From Prorocentrum cordatum (lineage: Eukaryota; Sar; Dinophyceae; Prorocentrales; Prorocentraceae), in contig CAUYUJ010000739.1 of NCBI GenBank assembly GCA_963575745.1, positions 88,801 to 109,939 of the forward strand: DNA of 21,139 nucleotides. The letters run 5' to 3'. Numbering within the stretch: the first letter of the stretch is position 1; each line of letters opens with the position of its first letter. Position numbers and translations under genes: made by a program. The notes below the pieces were generated by a model. It worked only from the letters and a program-made list of their open reading frames with translations, made no database searches and was not told the DNA's origin. Shown piece after piece: positions 1 to 8,624 of this stretch.

Positions 1-78
1 ACATATATATATGTATATATTGCGAAGGCCTTACGGCCAGTGCCGCCGACCCTGAATGGCGACGACGACGACGACGAG
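1..78. repeat. AT-dinucleotide tract and short GAC microsatellite
   Basis: Bases 1-20 are an alternating AT tract that reads almost the same on both strands. Bases 60-78 are a short run of GAC/CGA triplets. Between them is a GC-rich spacer with a GGCCTTACGGCC near-palindrome. No gene is supported. Confidence 0.75.
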
Positions 79-80
79 CG

Positions 81-665
81 CTCTCGGGGGCCTCTTCGGG
101 GTAGTGTGGGGGCCTCTTGGGAAGCTCTGGGGGGCCGCTTGGAAGCCTCGTGGGGGCCTCTTGGGGTCTCTGGGGTCTCTTGGGGGCTTCTTGGGGCTTC
201 TTGCTGGGCTTCTTAGGGACCTCTGGGGGCCTCCTGAGAGCTTCTCAGGCCGACGGCTTGAAATGTCCGTTCGGGTCCCCCGTCTGGGCTCCTCCTTAGA
301 GCCGTCTTGGGGGCCTCTTCGGCTGTCTTGGAGGCCTCTTGGTCGGTCTTGGGGCCCTCCTGGGTCGTTTTGGTGCTCTCTTGGAGGCCTCTTGGGCGAT
401 ATTGGGGCGGTCTTGGGGGCTTCTTCTTGGCCTGTCTTGGAGCAACGGGAAGCTGACAAGGCGAGAATGCCGAAATCTTTCAAAAACTTTAGGGAAATCT
501 ATGATTTTTGCTCCTTGGGGCCCTCTTGGGAGTGCCCTTGGAGTGGGAACTTCAGAAGCTGTCTGGAGGCTATCGCGACTTGGACCGATACTTCGGCGAT
601 TCGGGTCCCTCGGAGACATTCTTGGGGGCATCTCGGGACACTTTTGCTACGTCTTGGGGATTGTC
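81..665 (+). repeat. Degenerate TTGGGGCCTC-type minisatellite
   Basis: Dozens of imperfect copies of a 9-18 bp motif built from CTTGGGG, GCCTCTTGG and GCCGTCTTGG fill 81-440, then thin out over 515-665. A roughly 75-base spacer at 440-515 is less GC-rich. The motif has no stop codon in several frames on either strand, so it creates long Gly/Leu/Trp-rich or Pro/Arg-rich open frames that are artefacts. The same family recurs at 7575-7755, 8625-9030 and 17030-17880 in the same orientation. Confidence 0.8.
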
Positions 666-714
666 TGGGCTCCCGAACCGCCAGGAGGGGAGTCGTATCT
701 GACCTGGGACCTGC

Positions 715-765
715 CCCGGGACCCCCCCGGGACCCCCCCCCCCGGACCCCCCCCGCCGGCGGGGA
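715..765. repeat. C-homopolymer cluster
   Basis: Four or five runs of seven or more C residues are separated by GGGA or GGA. The complementary strand carries matching G-runs and could form G-quadruplex structures; this is inferred from the run pattern. It lies in a frame without coding signature. Confidence 0.7.
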
Positions 766-898
766 AGGGATCAAAGGGAAGGGGCTTCCCTTCGACTCAA
801 CTACAGCGTTGCTCAATTTCGCTGTGGCTGGCGCGCTCGAGGAGGAGGGCCCGGTGAAAGTGGAGGCAACGCCGCCAGGCTCAGGGAAAGGGAGGGGA

Positions 899-960
899 CC
901 GGCGACGGCGACAGCGACGACGACGACAACAACGACCACGACGACGACGACGAGGACGAG
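899..960 (+). repeat. GAC/ACG trinucleotide microsatellite
   Basis: Interrupted GAC triplet array (with GGC, AGC, AAC and CAC variants). It would encode Thr, Asp or Arg runs depending on frame. No flanking coding signal. Confidence 0.85.
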
Positions 961-1025
961 TCAAACGGAACAGCCTCTTCCACACGCCGACAGGGTCGGC
1001 GGATATATGTTTTTTGTTTTTCTTT

Positions 1026-1036
1026 TTCTCTCTCTC

Positions 1037-1073
<37 letters not shown>

Positions 1074-1077
1074 GTCT
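1026..1077 (+). repeat. CT dinucleotide microsatellite
   Basis: Near-perfect CT repeat of about 26 units with one CG interruption, preceded by a T-rich tract. It produces Ser/Leu dipeptide frames on the plus strand and Arg/Glu frames on the minus strand that are not genes. Confidence 0.95.
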
Positions 1078-1300
1078 CCCGCCATGACCTTCCTTGCCTG
1101 TTTCTCCTCTCGTGACTCGTAGCTCACACCTCCTCGGCATTGAGTTGCCAGTTGAGCAGGCCTGATATTGTACATGTGGACTGCGCTCACGACTTGTGGA
1201 ATTCAAAACCCAGATAGCGGAGCGCCAGAAGGCCTTCCAAATGCTTCCGAAAGAAGCCTTCAAAGCTCTTGGAAGGAGTTTCCGAAGGAGCTTCTGGAGG

Positions 1301-1350
1301 GCTATGAGGCTATAAGGCTATAGGGCTATACTGCTATAGGGCTATAAGGC
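1301..1350 (+). repeat. 8-bp tandem repeat, six units
   Basis: Six consecutive 8-bp units of the form GCTATARG (GCTATGAG, GCTATAAG, GCTATAGG, GCTATACT, GCTATAGG, GCTATAAG) start at 1301. The period is exact. Confidence 0.9.
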
Positions 1351-1784
1351 ACCCTGGCATTGGACACCTCCGCGGGCACGAAGTAACCCAGGTAGCCGGG
1401 CACCCGGGCACCCAGGCTCGCCACCGAAATCGGCGGCACACCTCACCTAACCATATGAATCCGCTAGGATCCCTACAGAGGCAAGCTCTGATTGGGAAAA
1501 AACGCTTGCCGGAACACGCTGCCGGTTCGGAGGAGCCGCAGCGGAGCTTCATGCCAGAAGCTGGAACGAGCTCCAGGGGTACCGTGCGGTGGCAGCTTCT
1601 AATACGAAACCATTTTAGCTCTCTAAGGAGCTATACGGGAATTGCTTTGCAGACTGATGGATCAGCTCAGGACCGCGCTAACAGAAATGGGTACACAAGC
1701 TTGGACGTGGAAGGTGATGGATGGCTCCGCGGTCAAGTTTAGCCCAAATGATCTTTAGTTAATGGTGGAAGAAACACGCGGAGC
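1351..1784. other. Intergenic stretch without a supported gene
   Basis: Mixed-composition DNA. Short GGGCACCC/AGGTAGCC-like repeats occur near 1385-1420. Open frames are under 100 codons with no recognisable domain and no GC3 signature. I see nothing functional here. Confidence 0.5.
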
Positions 1785-1975
1785 AGGGCAAACCAAACCA
1801 ATGCCAAACAACCCGAAGCCGTGCTAGACTATGCAAAGCAACGCAAAGAAACGCCAGGCAAAACCAAGCAACCCAAAGCCGCGCCAAATAATGCCACGCA
1901 ATGCCAAACAATGCCAAGCATTGGCCAGCATTGCCGATCACCGCCAAGCAACGTTCCCAAGCAATACCAGGCAAC
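1785..1975 (+). repeat. Degenerate AAGCAATGCC-type minisatellite
   Basis: About 190 bases of imperfect 10-11 bp units resembling ATGCCAAGCAA, with variants CGCAAAGAA, ACCCAAAGCC and AATGCCAAACA. The A-rich plus strand contrasts with the GC-rich surroundings. The minus-strand Trp/Ala/Leu-rich open frame across it is a repeat by-product. Confidence 0.7.
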
Positions 1976-2505
1976 GCTTTGTTTTGCATTGCTATTCGAT
2001 GATCAGAACTCATGTGGACTCCTCGGGAAGAGAGAAACCCCCTACTTGGGGTCGCGCAGGGGTTATTTTCAGTTTTGTGGTATTGACCACAGCGGAGGGA
2101 CTGTGAATTGGTTCCTAGGTGACGGGCCCTCCCCATCGGCGCACCCGATCTCCGACGTCGTGCCTGTCCGCGGCGTGGACCCCCCGACGTCTGGCCCCTT
2201 TCCCCGGGGGCCAGCCTCTCGCCCCGAGCCCCAGGCTGTGGACGGTGAGGGGGCCCCCGGAGGCCCCAGGCGGCCGACGGCCCACCGCCGCTGCCTCCCC
2301 ACCGGGCGAGGCCGCGTCCGGCGGGGGAGGCGGCGCCCGCGGGCGAGCAAGCTGTCCGTGGCCCCGCGGCTGCGCGGGCCGGGCAGCCCTGGGCCGCAGC
2401 CCCGCAGGGGCGCGGCGTCTGTCCGCGGACGCCCCGCGCGGAGCGCATGCGTGCGACCGCGCGTGCGCGGGATCGCGTCCCGGAATCCGGACTGCGAGGG
2501 TGTGG

Positions 2506-2625
2506 ATGTGGATGCGTTCGCCGCTCGCGAGGCGCGTCGTCGCCGCCTTCGCCGTCTGCGCGCTCGCCGCGGCCGCCCCCGACGGACGTCGCCGCGCATC
2601 TCACCGTCGACGCCGCGCGCTCGTC

Positions 2626-2664
<39 letters not shown>

Positions 2665-3012
2665 CTCGTCGTCCTCGTCGTCGTCGACTCCGTCATCGTC
2701 GTCCTCGTCGTCGTCCTCGTCCTCGTCCTCGTCGTCCTCGTGTCCTCGTCGTCCTCGTGTCCTCGTCGTCGTCCTCGTCGTCCTCGTCCTCGTCCTCGTC
2801 GTCGTCCCGGCGGGGCCGGGCACAGGCAGCCCCTTCGCGGCGCCCAGCGCGCCGAGCATCATGCCGCCAGGCAGGGGCAGCACGCCGTACGGCCCGCCGC
2901 CCACGGTGGAGGGCTTCGACGGGGAGACGCTGCAGCTGCCGGGGCAGAGGTCGGCGGCGCCTATGGTCCTCAAGCAGTGGCGAAGCGTCCTGGCCCCAGA
3001 CATGATCGCGTC
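2506..3012 (+). CDS. Candidate two-exon 5' part of a secreted protein (predicted, 3' incomplete)
   Basis: Exon 1 would run from ATG at 2506 (or 2512) to 2587 and exon 2 from 2826 to about 3012, joined across a GT...CACAG intron at 2588-2825. Exon 1 reads MWMRSPLARRVVAAFAVCAL followed by an Ala-rich stretch and PDG: Arg residues, a hydrophobic core, then small residues, the layout of a secretory signal peptide. Donor and acceptor are both phase 1, so they keep the frame. Exon 2 is Pro/Gly-rich at first, then contains TVEGFDGETLQLPGQ and MVLKQWRSVLAPDMI. About 23 of 25 codons in exon 1 and 58 of 62 in exon 2 end in G or C; this falls abruptly after about 3012, where a GCAAGA sequence could be a non-canonical GC donor. 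I do not recognise a family. Both exons could be chance open frames in GC-rich DNA. Confidence 0.35.
2610..2815 (+). repeat. CGT/CCT trinucleotide microsatellite
   Basis: About 200 bases of GTC/CGT triplets interrupted by CCT and one TCCGTCATC segment. All frames stay open (poly-Ser or poly-Val forward, poly-Asp/Glu reverse). In the gene model at 2506-3012 it lies wholly within the predicted intron and should not be read as protein. Confidence 0.95.
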
Positions 3013-3145
3013 GCAAGAAAATCAGGACGGGAGGTTTTTGGCAATTCCTGGCCCCTGGGGGGCTCGCCACGCCTCGGGACCGTCAAAAAACGATTCAGGA
3101 CAAAAAACCGGTCCCGGGGAAAGGGTCTGGATTTCCAGGGACGCC

Positions 3146-3164
3146 GTCCTGAAAAAATCAGGAC
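3146..3164. other. Perfect short hairpin
   Basis: GTCCTGA, a five-A loop and TCAGGAC form a perfect 7-bp stem. Single copies of the TCAGGAC motif also occur near 3022 and 3093, so the hairpin may have formed from a small dispersed motif. It ends 19 bases before the MITE-like element. Confidence 0.6.
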
Positions 3165-3182
3165 ATCGCATGCCTGAGGCTC

Positions 3183-3361
3183 GCCTATAAGCTTACCAAA
3201 GAATGTTCTGAGAACCTTTTGTGGCTTCCACGAAATGTTCTTGGAATATTTCTGGCTGGGACTGTCCTGTTTTTAACACGTCGGGCTCACGTTCTAAGAA
3301 CAGCGTTGTCATTATCAGAACATTTGTTGGTTCTACGAACATGTCGTGGTAGGCCTATAAG
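3183..3361. mobile_element. MITE-like element, 161 bp, with 9-bp target duplication
   Basis: The direct repeat GCCTATAAG occurs at 3183-3191 and 3353-3361. The 161 bases between them (3192-3352) begin CTTACCAAAGAATGTTCTGA and end ACGAACATGTCGTGGTAG. The left end and the reverse complement of the right end align over about 25 bases with one gap and roughly 18 of 24 matches, including ATGTTC and AGAACC. GTTCT-N-AGAAC palindromes sit at 3205-3215 and 3291-3301, with GTTC-TAC-GAAC at 3330-3340. It is too short to encode a protein. Terminal inverted repeats plus a 9-bp duplication fit a non-autonomous DNA transposon; Mutator-like elements typically make 8-11 bp duplications, but the superfamily is inferred. 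The stretch is also AT-richer than its flanks. Confidence 0.6.
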
Positions 3362-3444
3362 AATGCCGGGACGGTCGGTCCCTGCTCAAATGGTGGGGTC
3401 CCAGACCGCCTGGCCGACCGATTCTGTCGGGCCCCGGGCGCTTT

Positions 3445-3735
3445 CTCCAGCGGCCTCTTCCGGGTGCGTTCGAAATGAGGGGAACGAAGAATGACAGAAA
3501 CAGAAAAGCTCGGAGGTCCGCGCGGATTTCTCGGATCCGCACTGGGCCCCCTTGGGTGGCGCCTCCGGCGCCGCCCTTGGCGCGCTCCGCGCGCCAGGGA
3601 GGGGGGTCCAGCGCAGATCCAAGAAATCCGCGCGGAGTGCCACAAGATTATTTTTATTGCGATGTTTCTTCTTCTATTCTCCAGCGACCTCTTCCGGGTG
3701 CGATCGAAATGGGGTACGGAAAGAAGGGACACGAA
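3445..3735 (+). repeat. Direct repeat pair, 234-bp offset
   Basis: A segment of about 55 bases beginning CTCCAGCGGCCTCTTCCGGG at 3445 recurs at 3679 (CTCCAGCGACCTCTTCCGGG), followed in both by GTGCG(T/A)TCGAAATG. The copies bracket the foldback at 3515-3641. Confidence 0.75.
3515..3641. other. Long imperfect inverted repeat with two inner hairpins
   Basis: Left arm 3515-3551 and right arm 3601-3641 are imperfect reverse complements: TCCGCGCGGATTTC and GGATCCGCACTGG on the left pair with CCAGCGCAGATCC and GAAATCCGCGCGGA on the right. The intervening 49 bases hold two further hairpins, GGTGGCGCC-TCC-GGCGCCGCC and TTGGCGCGC-TCC-GCGCGCCAG, each with a TCC loop. The whole could fold as a long stem carrying two short arms. 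It may be a foldback transposon remnant or a structured transcript. It is not a tRNA: stem lengths and loops do not fit. Confidence 0.65.
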
Positions 3736-3752
3736 GACCGACAGGGGTTTCT

Positions 3753-5148
3753 GCTCCTCTGGAGCGGGACGCCGGATCGGTGTCGCCGCAGGCGGGGTCG
3801 ACTTTACACAGACCTTGCCCAATGCCCAACAGGGGCCGCTGTCGGTTGTGGGCAGCAGTTGCTGTTGGGCATCGCACCCACGTTTTCGGTCCCCACGTCG
3901 GGCGCCCAAACCTTCGCCATGGGAGCCGAACCCTGGAGAGGGGCCTGTCGCTGTCGTCGGGCACCCCCTGCGGGGGGGGGACGCGGCCCCACGGGCCGCC
4001 GGGGGGCGTTGCAGAAGGCTGCTCGGGAGGGCGCGCGTGTCCTGCAGGGTGGAGCCCCAGGGTCCAGGACCCGTTCGGCGTCGGAGCCCTGTCGGCCGCC
4101 GAATGGTCTCGTTCTCGAGTCCGCTCGGCGGCTGCATGGGCTCAGACGCCGAGTGGGCTCAGAAGGGAACTCGACATCCGCCCACCCCCCCTTGCTCGCA
4201 CCCGCCCTTCGCGCGCGCCGCCAGCGAGGGCACACATGCCGAGCACGATGCAGCTGCCCCCGACCCCACCGATGGCGCCGCTGCAGGCCCTGCTGGGGTA
4301 GGGGGGGGCGGGGGGGGGGCGTCTCGGGGGAGGCGGCAATCAACGCGGGGAGAGATCGAGGACCGCAGGAAGAAGTGGCCCCAGAGGGGCCCAGCAGGCC
4401 CCCCCGAGCTGCCACCGCAGGCCCCAAAAAGGTGCACGAAAGGCGCCCGCAGCGTCGCCCCATGTAGATTGCTGCCCCCCCGTTCACGAACACGTAAGTC
4501 GGGCCTGTCCACAGGGAAGACATGCAAAAAGAATCCAAATATAATCAGGGGACGGTCTGTTAGTTGACATGTCTTGTATATTTGTGGGGTAAGGTTTATT
4601 TGTTGCCCAAATTCCCCTTGGAGGGGGACACGCCCGACTGAAACGAACACCCGAAGGTCGGGGCAGCAGAGCTCCCCCTCCTCCTGTGCGTCTCCTCACC
4701 CTCATACGGCCAGCCCCTGCTGCCGCCTCCTGGTCTCGGGCATCACCCGCCCAGCGTCGTCTCGCCTTCTGTCTCGCCGCTCCATCCCTTCTCCTGCGAA
4801 TCACCATCCGCCGCGGAGTTCTGCAGGGTGAGCCAACTGGCAGAAATCAGGAAGTGCGCGCCGCGGTGAGAGATGATTGACAGACAGTCGGGGCGCTGAA
4901 GAAGGAACCCTTTGCGTTGGGGAGGGGCTCCGTGTTCCTACGTTGTTTTACAGTTGGCCTTAGGTGTTCCTTCGGTTTTCGTTCCTTAGGTCAACGCCCC
5001 GACGGTACCTCCTCTTCATCCCCCTCCCGGGCCACCGCGTGCTCCGGCTGTGCCTGAGGCGCGCGTGAGAGGTTGGCGGGGGGCGGGCAGCTTTTCCCAG
5101 CGCTCACTGTCCAGAGCGGTTGCTTACTCTGTGAGCTTGCCCAATCTC
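3753..5148. other. GC-rich stretch with no firm gene
   Basis: Several overlapping open frames exist on both strands but none shows a recognisable domain. The only exon-like hint is 4236-4297, where codons after ATG (MPSTMQLPPTPPMAPLQALL) almost all end in G or C and a GTAGGG donor-like sequence follows at 4298. A second GC3-rich stretch in frame 2 covers about 4340-4430 (EIEDRRKKWPQRG). Neither can be joined to a convincing gene. G-runs occur at 3970-3980 and 4300-4320. Confidence 0.4.
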
Positions 5149-5213
5149 GCCCCCCTCCACCTTCCTCCCCCTCCTCAACCTCCTCCTCTTCCTCCAACCC
5201 CCCCTCCACCCGT
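5149..5213 (+). repeat. Polypyrimidine CCT tract
   Basis: About 65 bases of nearly pure C and T with repeated CCTCCTC and CCCCCTCC blocks. Such a strand bias can act as a splicing pyrimidine tract or form triplex DNA, but nothing here fixes a role. Confidence 0.75.
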
Positions 5214-6325
5214 TCCGACAGCACATGCCCAACCCCCTCAGCAGATTCCAGGGGGGGGGAATCTTGTCACATTCAGGGCACGTTCCTCAAGGCACACCGT
5301 CCAAGCCCACTGTTCCCCTCTCGCTCCGTTCCTCAATCTTTCCACGGGGATCTGGCCTGCTTCGAGGCACGGGCATCGCAAGAGGCCCCACCCGCGCCTG
5401 GGGAGAGGCGGTTAGGGGCGTTGGACGCAGTGCGTGCAAGGCTCTACGACGCAGGGGATGCAGGAGGCGGCGGAGTTGACATTGACGAAGGGGGGCAAGC
5501 CCGGCGGCACGCCTTTCTCGCACATGCGACGTCCCTCTCTAGAGGCTCCAAATCTTCCCCCCGTAAGGGCCTGACGAGAATAAATAATTTCCAACCGTTG
5601 TCGGGGTCCCAATCCGTCTAAAAGCCGGCGGATAAATTATTAATTTTCCCATTATTGCCCGAGGGCCCGAGGGTTTATTAATGACCCTTGGAGCTCCCCC
5701 TGGAACTCTTCGGACATCTCCGAAGACCCTGCAGCCCCCCCCCACTCCAGAGGGCCCCGGGCCGCCCCGAGAGGCCTCGAGCATCCACCCAGACGATCAC
5801 GATACGTGTTGAGATTTGCTGTGCGAGGATCTTGCCAACGAGCTCCCCGCCCCCCCCCCCCGAGGGCCCAAACGAATTGTCCAGGAAGTTCTTGGGAGGT
5901 ACACGGCACTGAAAATCCGAATCCAAGCAGCTCCAGAAAGGTGAGTATTGGATCGCGCGGAGGGGGGGCAGTGTGACTGTCTGTCGTTGGGCGTGGGCGA
6001 GCTGGATCGTGTCGAGAGTGGTGTGGGTTCGGCGCGCGTGGGGCGCTGGAACGGGCAGTCGGGCGGAGTGTGGGGGGCCTCGCTCCGTGCGGCCCCTTGC
6101 GTCGGATCCTTCCCTGGAGCAGGTACCCGCGCGCTTCCCGTCCGTCTCTTTCACCACCAGCTCCACTCCTCTTCGTCCGCCCCTCCTCCTCATCAAAGGC
6201 AAACTACCATCTCGCACCATAAGACGTGTCGGTTGGACGGGCCTGGCGTTCCGCATGAGACTCTTACACCACGTGTGACCTGAAGCTCTTGGAATTCCCA
6301 ACAGCTCACGGATGGAGCACGTGTC
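5214..6325. other. Intergenic stretch without a supported gene
   Basis: Open frames in several frames lack known domains. Notable local features are an AT-rich patch at about 5578-5650 (ATAAATAATT and ATAAATTATTAATTTT) unusual for this GC-rich window, and two adjacent copies of CCCGAGGG at about 5658-5673. The minus-strand frame over 5678-5910 is Gly-rich and not recognised. Confidence 0.4.
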
Positions 6326-6515
6326 ATGTTGGTGCCGCGCGCATTCGCTTCATGTGCCCAACAGATACACGGACAGAGTTTCCAAAGTAGGGTTATCACC
6401 TCAGTGCCACGCACGTTTGTCTTCCACATGTCCAAGAACTACACTGGTGGATGATGGCTCGTGTTCGCAATGCGGTTCTCATCTTAGTGCCGCCCGCGCT
6501 CATCTGAAGGATAAT
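6326..6515 (+). repeat. Degenerate tandem repeat of about 72-83 bp, three units
   Basis: A GTGCCGCGCGC-like core occurs at 6332, 6404 (GTGCCACGCAC) and 6487 (GTGCCGCCCGC). Each is preceded by a TCAT/TCACC/TCATC element, and the first two are followed by CATGTGCCCAA or CATGTCCAAG and ACAC(G/T)GG. The copies are strongly diverged, suggesting an old duplication. Confidence 0.45.
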
Positions 6516-6699
6516 CGGCGTAGTTACAAAATGCGCCATGCCTTATATATTAGGGGACCCAGTGCGATTTGACGCGTTGCACCATCAGTGCTGCGTGCGG
6601 GGGTTATGATTGTCTTCCTCTTCCCAATCAGAGTAAGAATCCCCCTCCACGTCCGCCTTATCCACCTCAAGCCCCTCAAATGTATGATCCTTCCTCCCC

Positions 6700-6909
6700 T
6701 CATCGTCACGTCATCATCGTCATCAGTATCATCATCATCATCATCAGCGTCATCATCATCATCAGCATCATCATCATCAGCATCATCATCATCAGCATCA
6801 TCACCATCACCATCACCATCATCATCATCACCATCAGCAGCCGCATCATCAGCAGCATCAGCATCATCATCGGCAGCAGCAGCAGCCGCAGCATCAGCAG
6901 CATCAGCAT

Positions 6910-6940
<31 letters not shown>

Positions 6941-7115
6941 CGCAGCATCATCACTATCAGGATCCGTATCATTTGCATGTTCGTTGTGATTATCAGTATC
7001 GCTATCAGTAGCAGCAGCATCATCAAAAGCATCATCATCAACACCAGTATCGTCGTCATCATCAGCATCAGCATCATCATCATCATCATCACCACCACCA
7101 CCACTACCAGCAGCA
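6700..7115 (+). repeat. CAT/CAG trinucleotide microsatellite
   Basis: About 400 bases of CAT triplets interrupted by CAG, CAC and GCA, with a short non-repeat island around 6955-7010. The frames would give poly-Ser, poly-Ile or poly-His on the plus strand and poly-Asp/Ala or poly-Met/Leu on the minus strand. These do not indicate a gene. Confidence 0.95.
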
Positions 7116-7574
7116 GCAGCATCACTCTCTTGGACCACGTCCTTCCTCTCCTCGCCCTCCTTCGGTAGCCACTCCCTCTGGCTCAAATCTCCTGAAGTGC
7201 TTAATCCCCACACCTACACGTACATTAGAAACCAATCCTTATCGACAAGTGGCTAGACTCGGGAATCATGAGGGATTCTCATTCGACTACTTCCGCTACG
7301 CCATGCTGCGCAAAATACGTGGCGTTGCAGGCCGTTGCGTTATCTATATGTGCTACGGTGACCAGAGGCACCTGCGAACTCCAGGAGTGTGAAAGCATTC
7401 AGGTGCTTGCGGCAAGTTCCGCCACCACGCCAGCGCATCACCCGGTGTGGCGACGCTTCCCGGATCGTCGTAGAGCTTTCTTAGGCATATCGGGAGGTTC
7501 TCTTCGGCAATATTGAATCTATTTTGAGGCTTCGGATGCTCATCGAAAGCAAAAATGCGAGTATACAAACAGTT
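7116..7574. other. Intergenic stretch without a supported gene
   Basis: Mixed-composition DNA between the CAT microsatellite and the next TTGGGG array. No domain, inverted-repeat termini or coding signature seen. Confidence 0.4.
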
Positions 7575-7755
7575 ATGATTTCCCTCAGATTTTGGGAGGC
7601 CTTGGGAGGCTCCATGGGCACGTGGAGCCGTCTTGGAGAGGCATTGAGGCCTCTTGAATTCATCTTGGAGGTCAGTTGAAGCCATCTTGGGATATCTGGA
7701 GCCATCGTGGAGGCCATCTTGCTTGGGCTATCGTGAAGCCATTGTGGGCGCTCTA
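7575..7755 (+). repeat. TTGGGGCC-type minisatellite, degenerate copy
   Basis: Repeats of GCCATCTTGG, GGAGGCC and GCCTTGGGAGG fill this stretch in the same orientation as the arrays at 81, 8625 and 17030. It ends in GGGCGCTCTAACCCC, matching the array-to-element junction near 17870 (GAACGCTCCAACACCC), so array and downstream element travel together. Confidence 0.7.
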
Positions 7756-7925
7756 ACCCCTCGGACCCCACCTCCGTTCAGAGCCAGGGGAAGGTGGGAG
7801 GGGGAGGGGGTGAGCCACTCCCCGAAGGACGGCCGTCTCGCTCACTCCCAGTCGCCCTCCCCCCCACACAGAATTCAGTAACACCAGAGCCAGAGTGTCA
7901 GCATCGGCACGGGTCGCCATTGGAT
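7756..7925 (+). repeat. Diverged 5' fragment of the GCC-array composite repeat
   Basis: Blocks such as CTCCCCGAAGGACGGCCGTC, TCGCTCACTCCCA and CACCAGAGCCAGAG align in order with CTCCCCGCCCGCAAGCCGTC, TCGTTCACTTCCA and CACCCGAGCCTGG of the copy at 17925. There is no GCC triplet array here. I infer an old, decayed copy of the same dispersed repeat. Confidence 0.5.
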
Positions 7926-8436
7926 AGACGGCCAGTGGGAACCAACACAGACGCCAGTTGCGTGACTCTCGAGAGGTGCGCCGCGCATACCAGGCGTGCC
8001 TCCCGCACTAGGTGCGCCAGGCGGCCCAGAGACCCACGCGTGCCAGGCGCGCCTGGTGCGCCAGAGGCGCCGCGGAACAGCCAATGCAAAGTGGCGGTGG
8101 GGTTGTCGGCACGGTGTGTGTGGCGCGCGCGCGCCCGCAAACACTTTGCATGTGATTTGGGCTGGGGTCCTGGGCACGCACAGCCACTACCATACGTGGA
8201 CACCTCCATCGTCCTTGATGCATGGCAGTACGAAATGATCGCGGGGCGCCCGCACGTGGTCCAAAACTGTGCCACCACGTGCACCTTGGAATTGCTTTTG
8301 ACAGAAACGGTGAGCCTGCACACGCTCTGCAACATGATGTCCTTCCCCCGTCGCTGTCCCTGTTACACAACAGCACACATTCCTCGAAGGGCGCCAAAAC
8401 ATAGTCCAGATTCTGCCGCCAAGTCAATTGATTATG
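7926..8436. other. Gene-free stretch with palindromes
   Basis: No convincing gene. It holds a perfect 14-bp palindrome CCAGGCGCGCCTGG at 8043-8056, several GGTGCGCCAG motifs at about 8008-8062, and a GCACGTGG...CCACGTGC inverted repeat at about 8252-8282. Confidence 0.5.
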
Positions 8437-8560
8437 TTCTGCGGTTGACGTAGATGGTGGGGAGGTGACGGCATTGACCCCGGTTTGGACCCGAACGAGT
8501 GGGAGGGGGGGGGCGTATACTAGCAAGGAGCAGTGGTAGGCACCTCCCCGAAGAGCAAGA
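8437..8560 (+). repeat. Diverged fragment of the composite repeat (GTATACTA module)
   Basis: GGGATGG-like start, TTGACCCCGGTTTGG, G-run, GCGTATACTAGCAAGGAGCA and a CTCCCCG block occur in the same order as at 20247-20345 and 20922-21010. It is followed about 65 bases later by another TTGGGG array. Confidence 0.55.
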
Positions 8561-8624
8561 AGGGGGTTGGACGAGGAAGCGCGCTAGACTACCTCAGCCG
8601 AGAGGCCCAGTGAGATTATTTCAG

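Noticed and set aside
56-1087. Long plus-strand open frame of 343 codons (Gly/Leu/Trp-rich, then Thr and Ser/Leu runs)
   Set aside because: It is made of the TTGGGG minisatellite, a GAC array and a CT microsatellite. No domain is present and other frames are equally open.
1604-1625. Possible relic spliced leader (CCATTTTAGCTC)
   Set aside because: Only about 12 bases match with one mismatch; the rest of the 22 nt disagrees at several positions, so chance is sufficient.
1759-3003. Minus-strand frame of 414 codons with a long Asp/Glu run
   Set aside because: The acidic run is the CGT microsatellite read backwards, and the rest is Arg/Pro/Gly-rich GC-biased DNA or the AAGCAATGCC minisatellite.
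3515-3641. tRNA or tRNA-derived SINE
   Set aside because: The stem is far too long, the loops are three bases, and there is no anticodon arm or B-box pattern.
6524-7213. Minus-strand Asp/Ala-rich frame and plus-strand poly-Ser or poly-Ile frames
   Set aside because: All derive from the CAT/CAG microsatellite.
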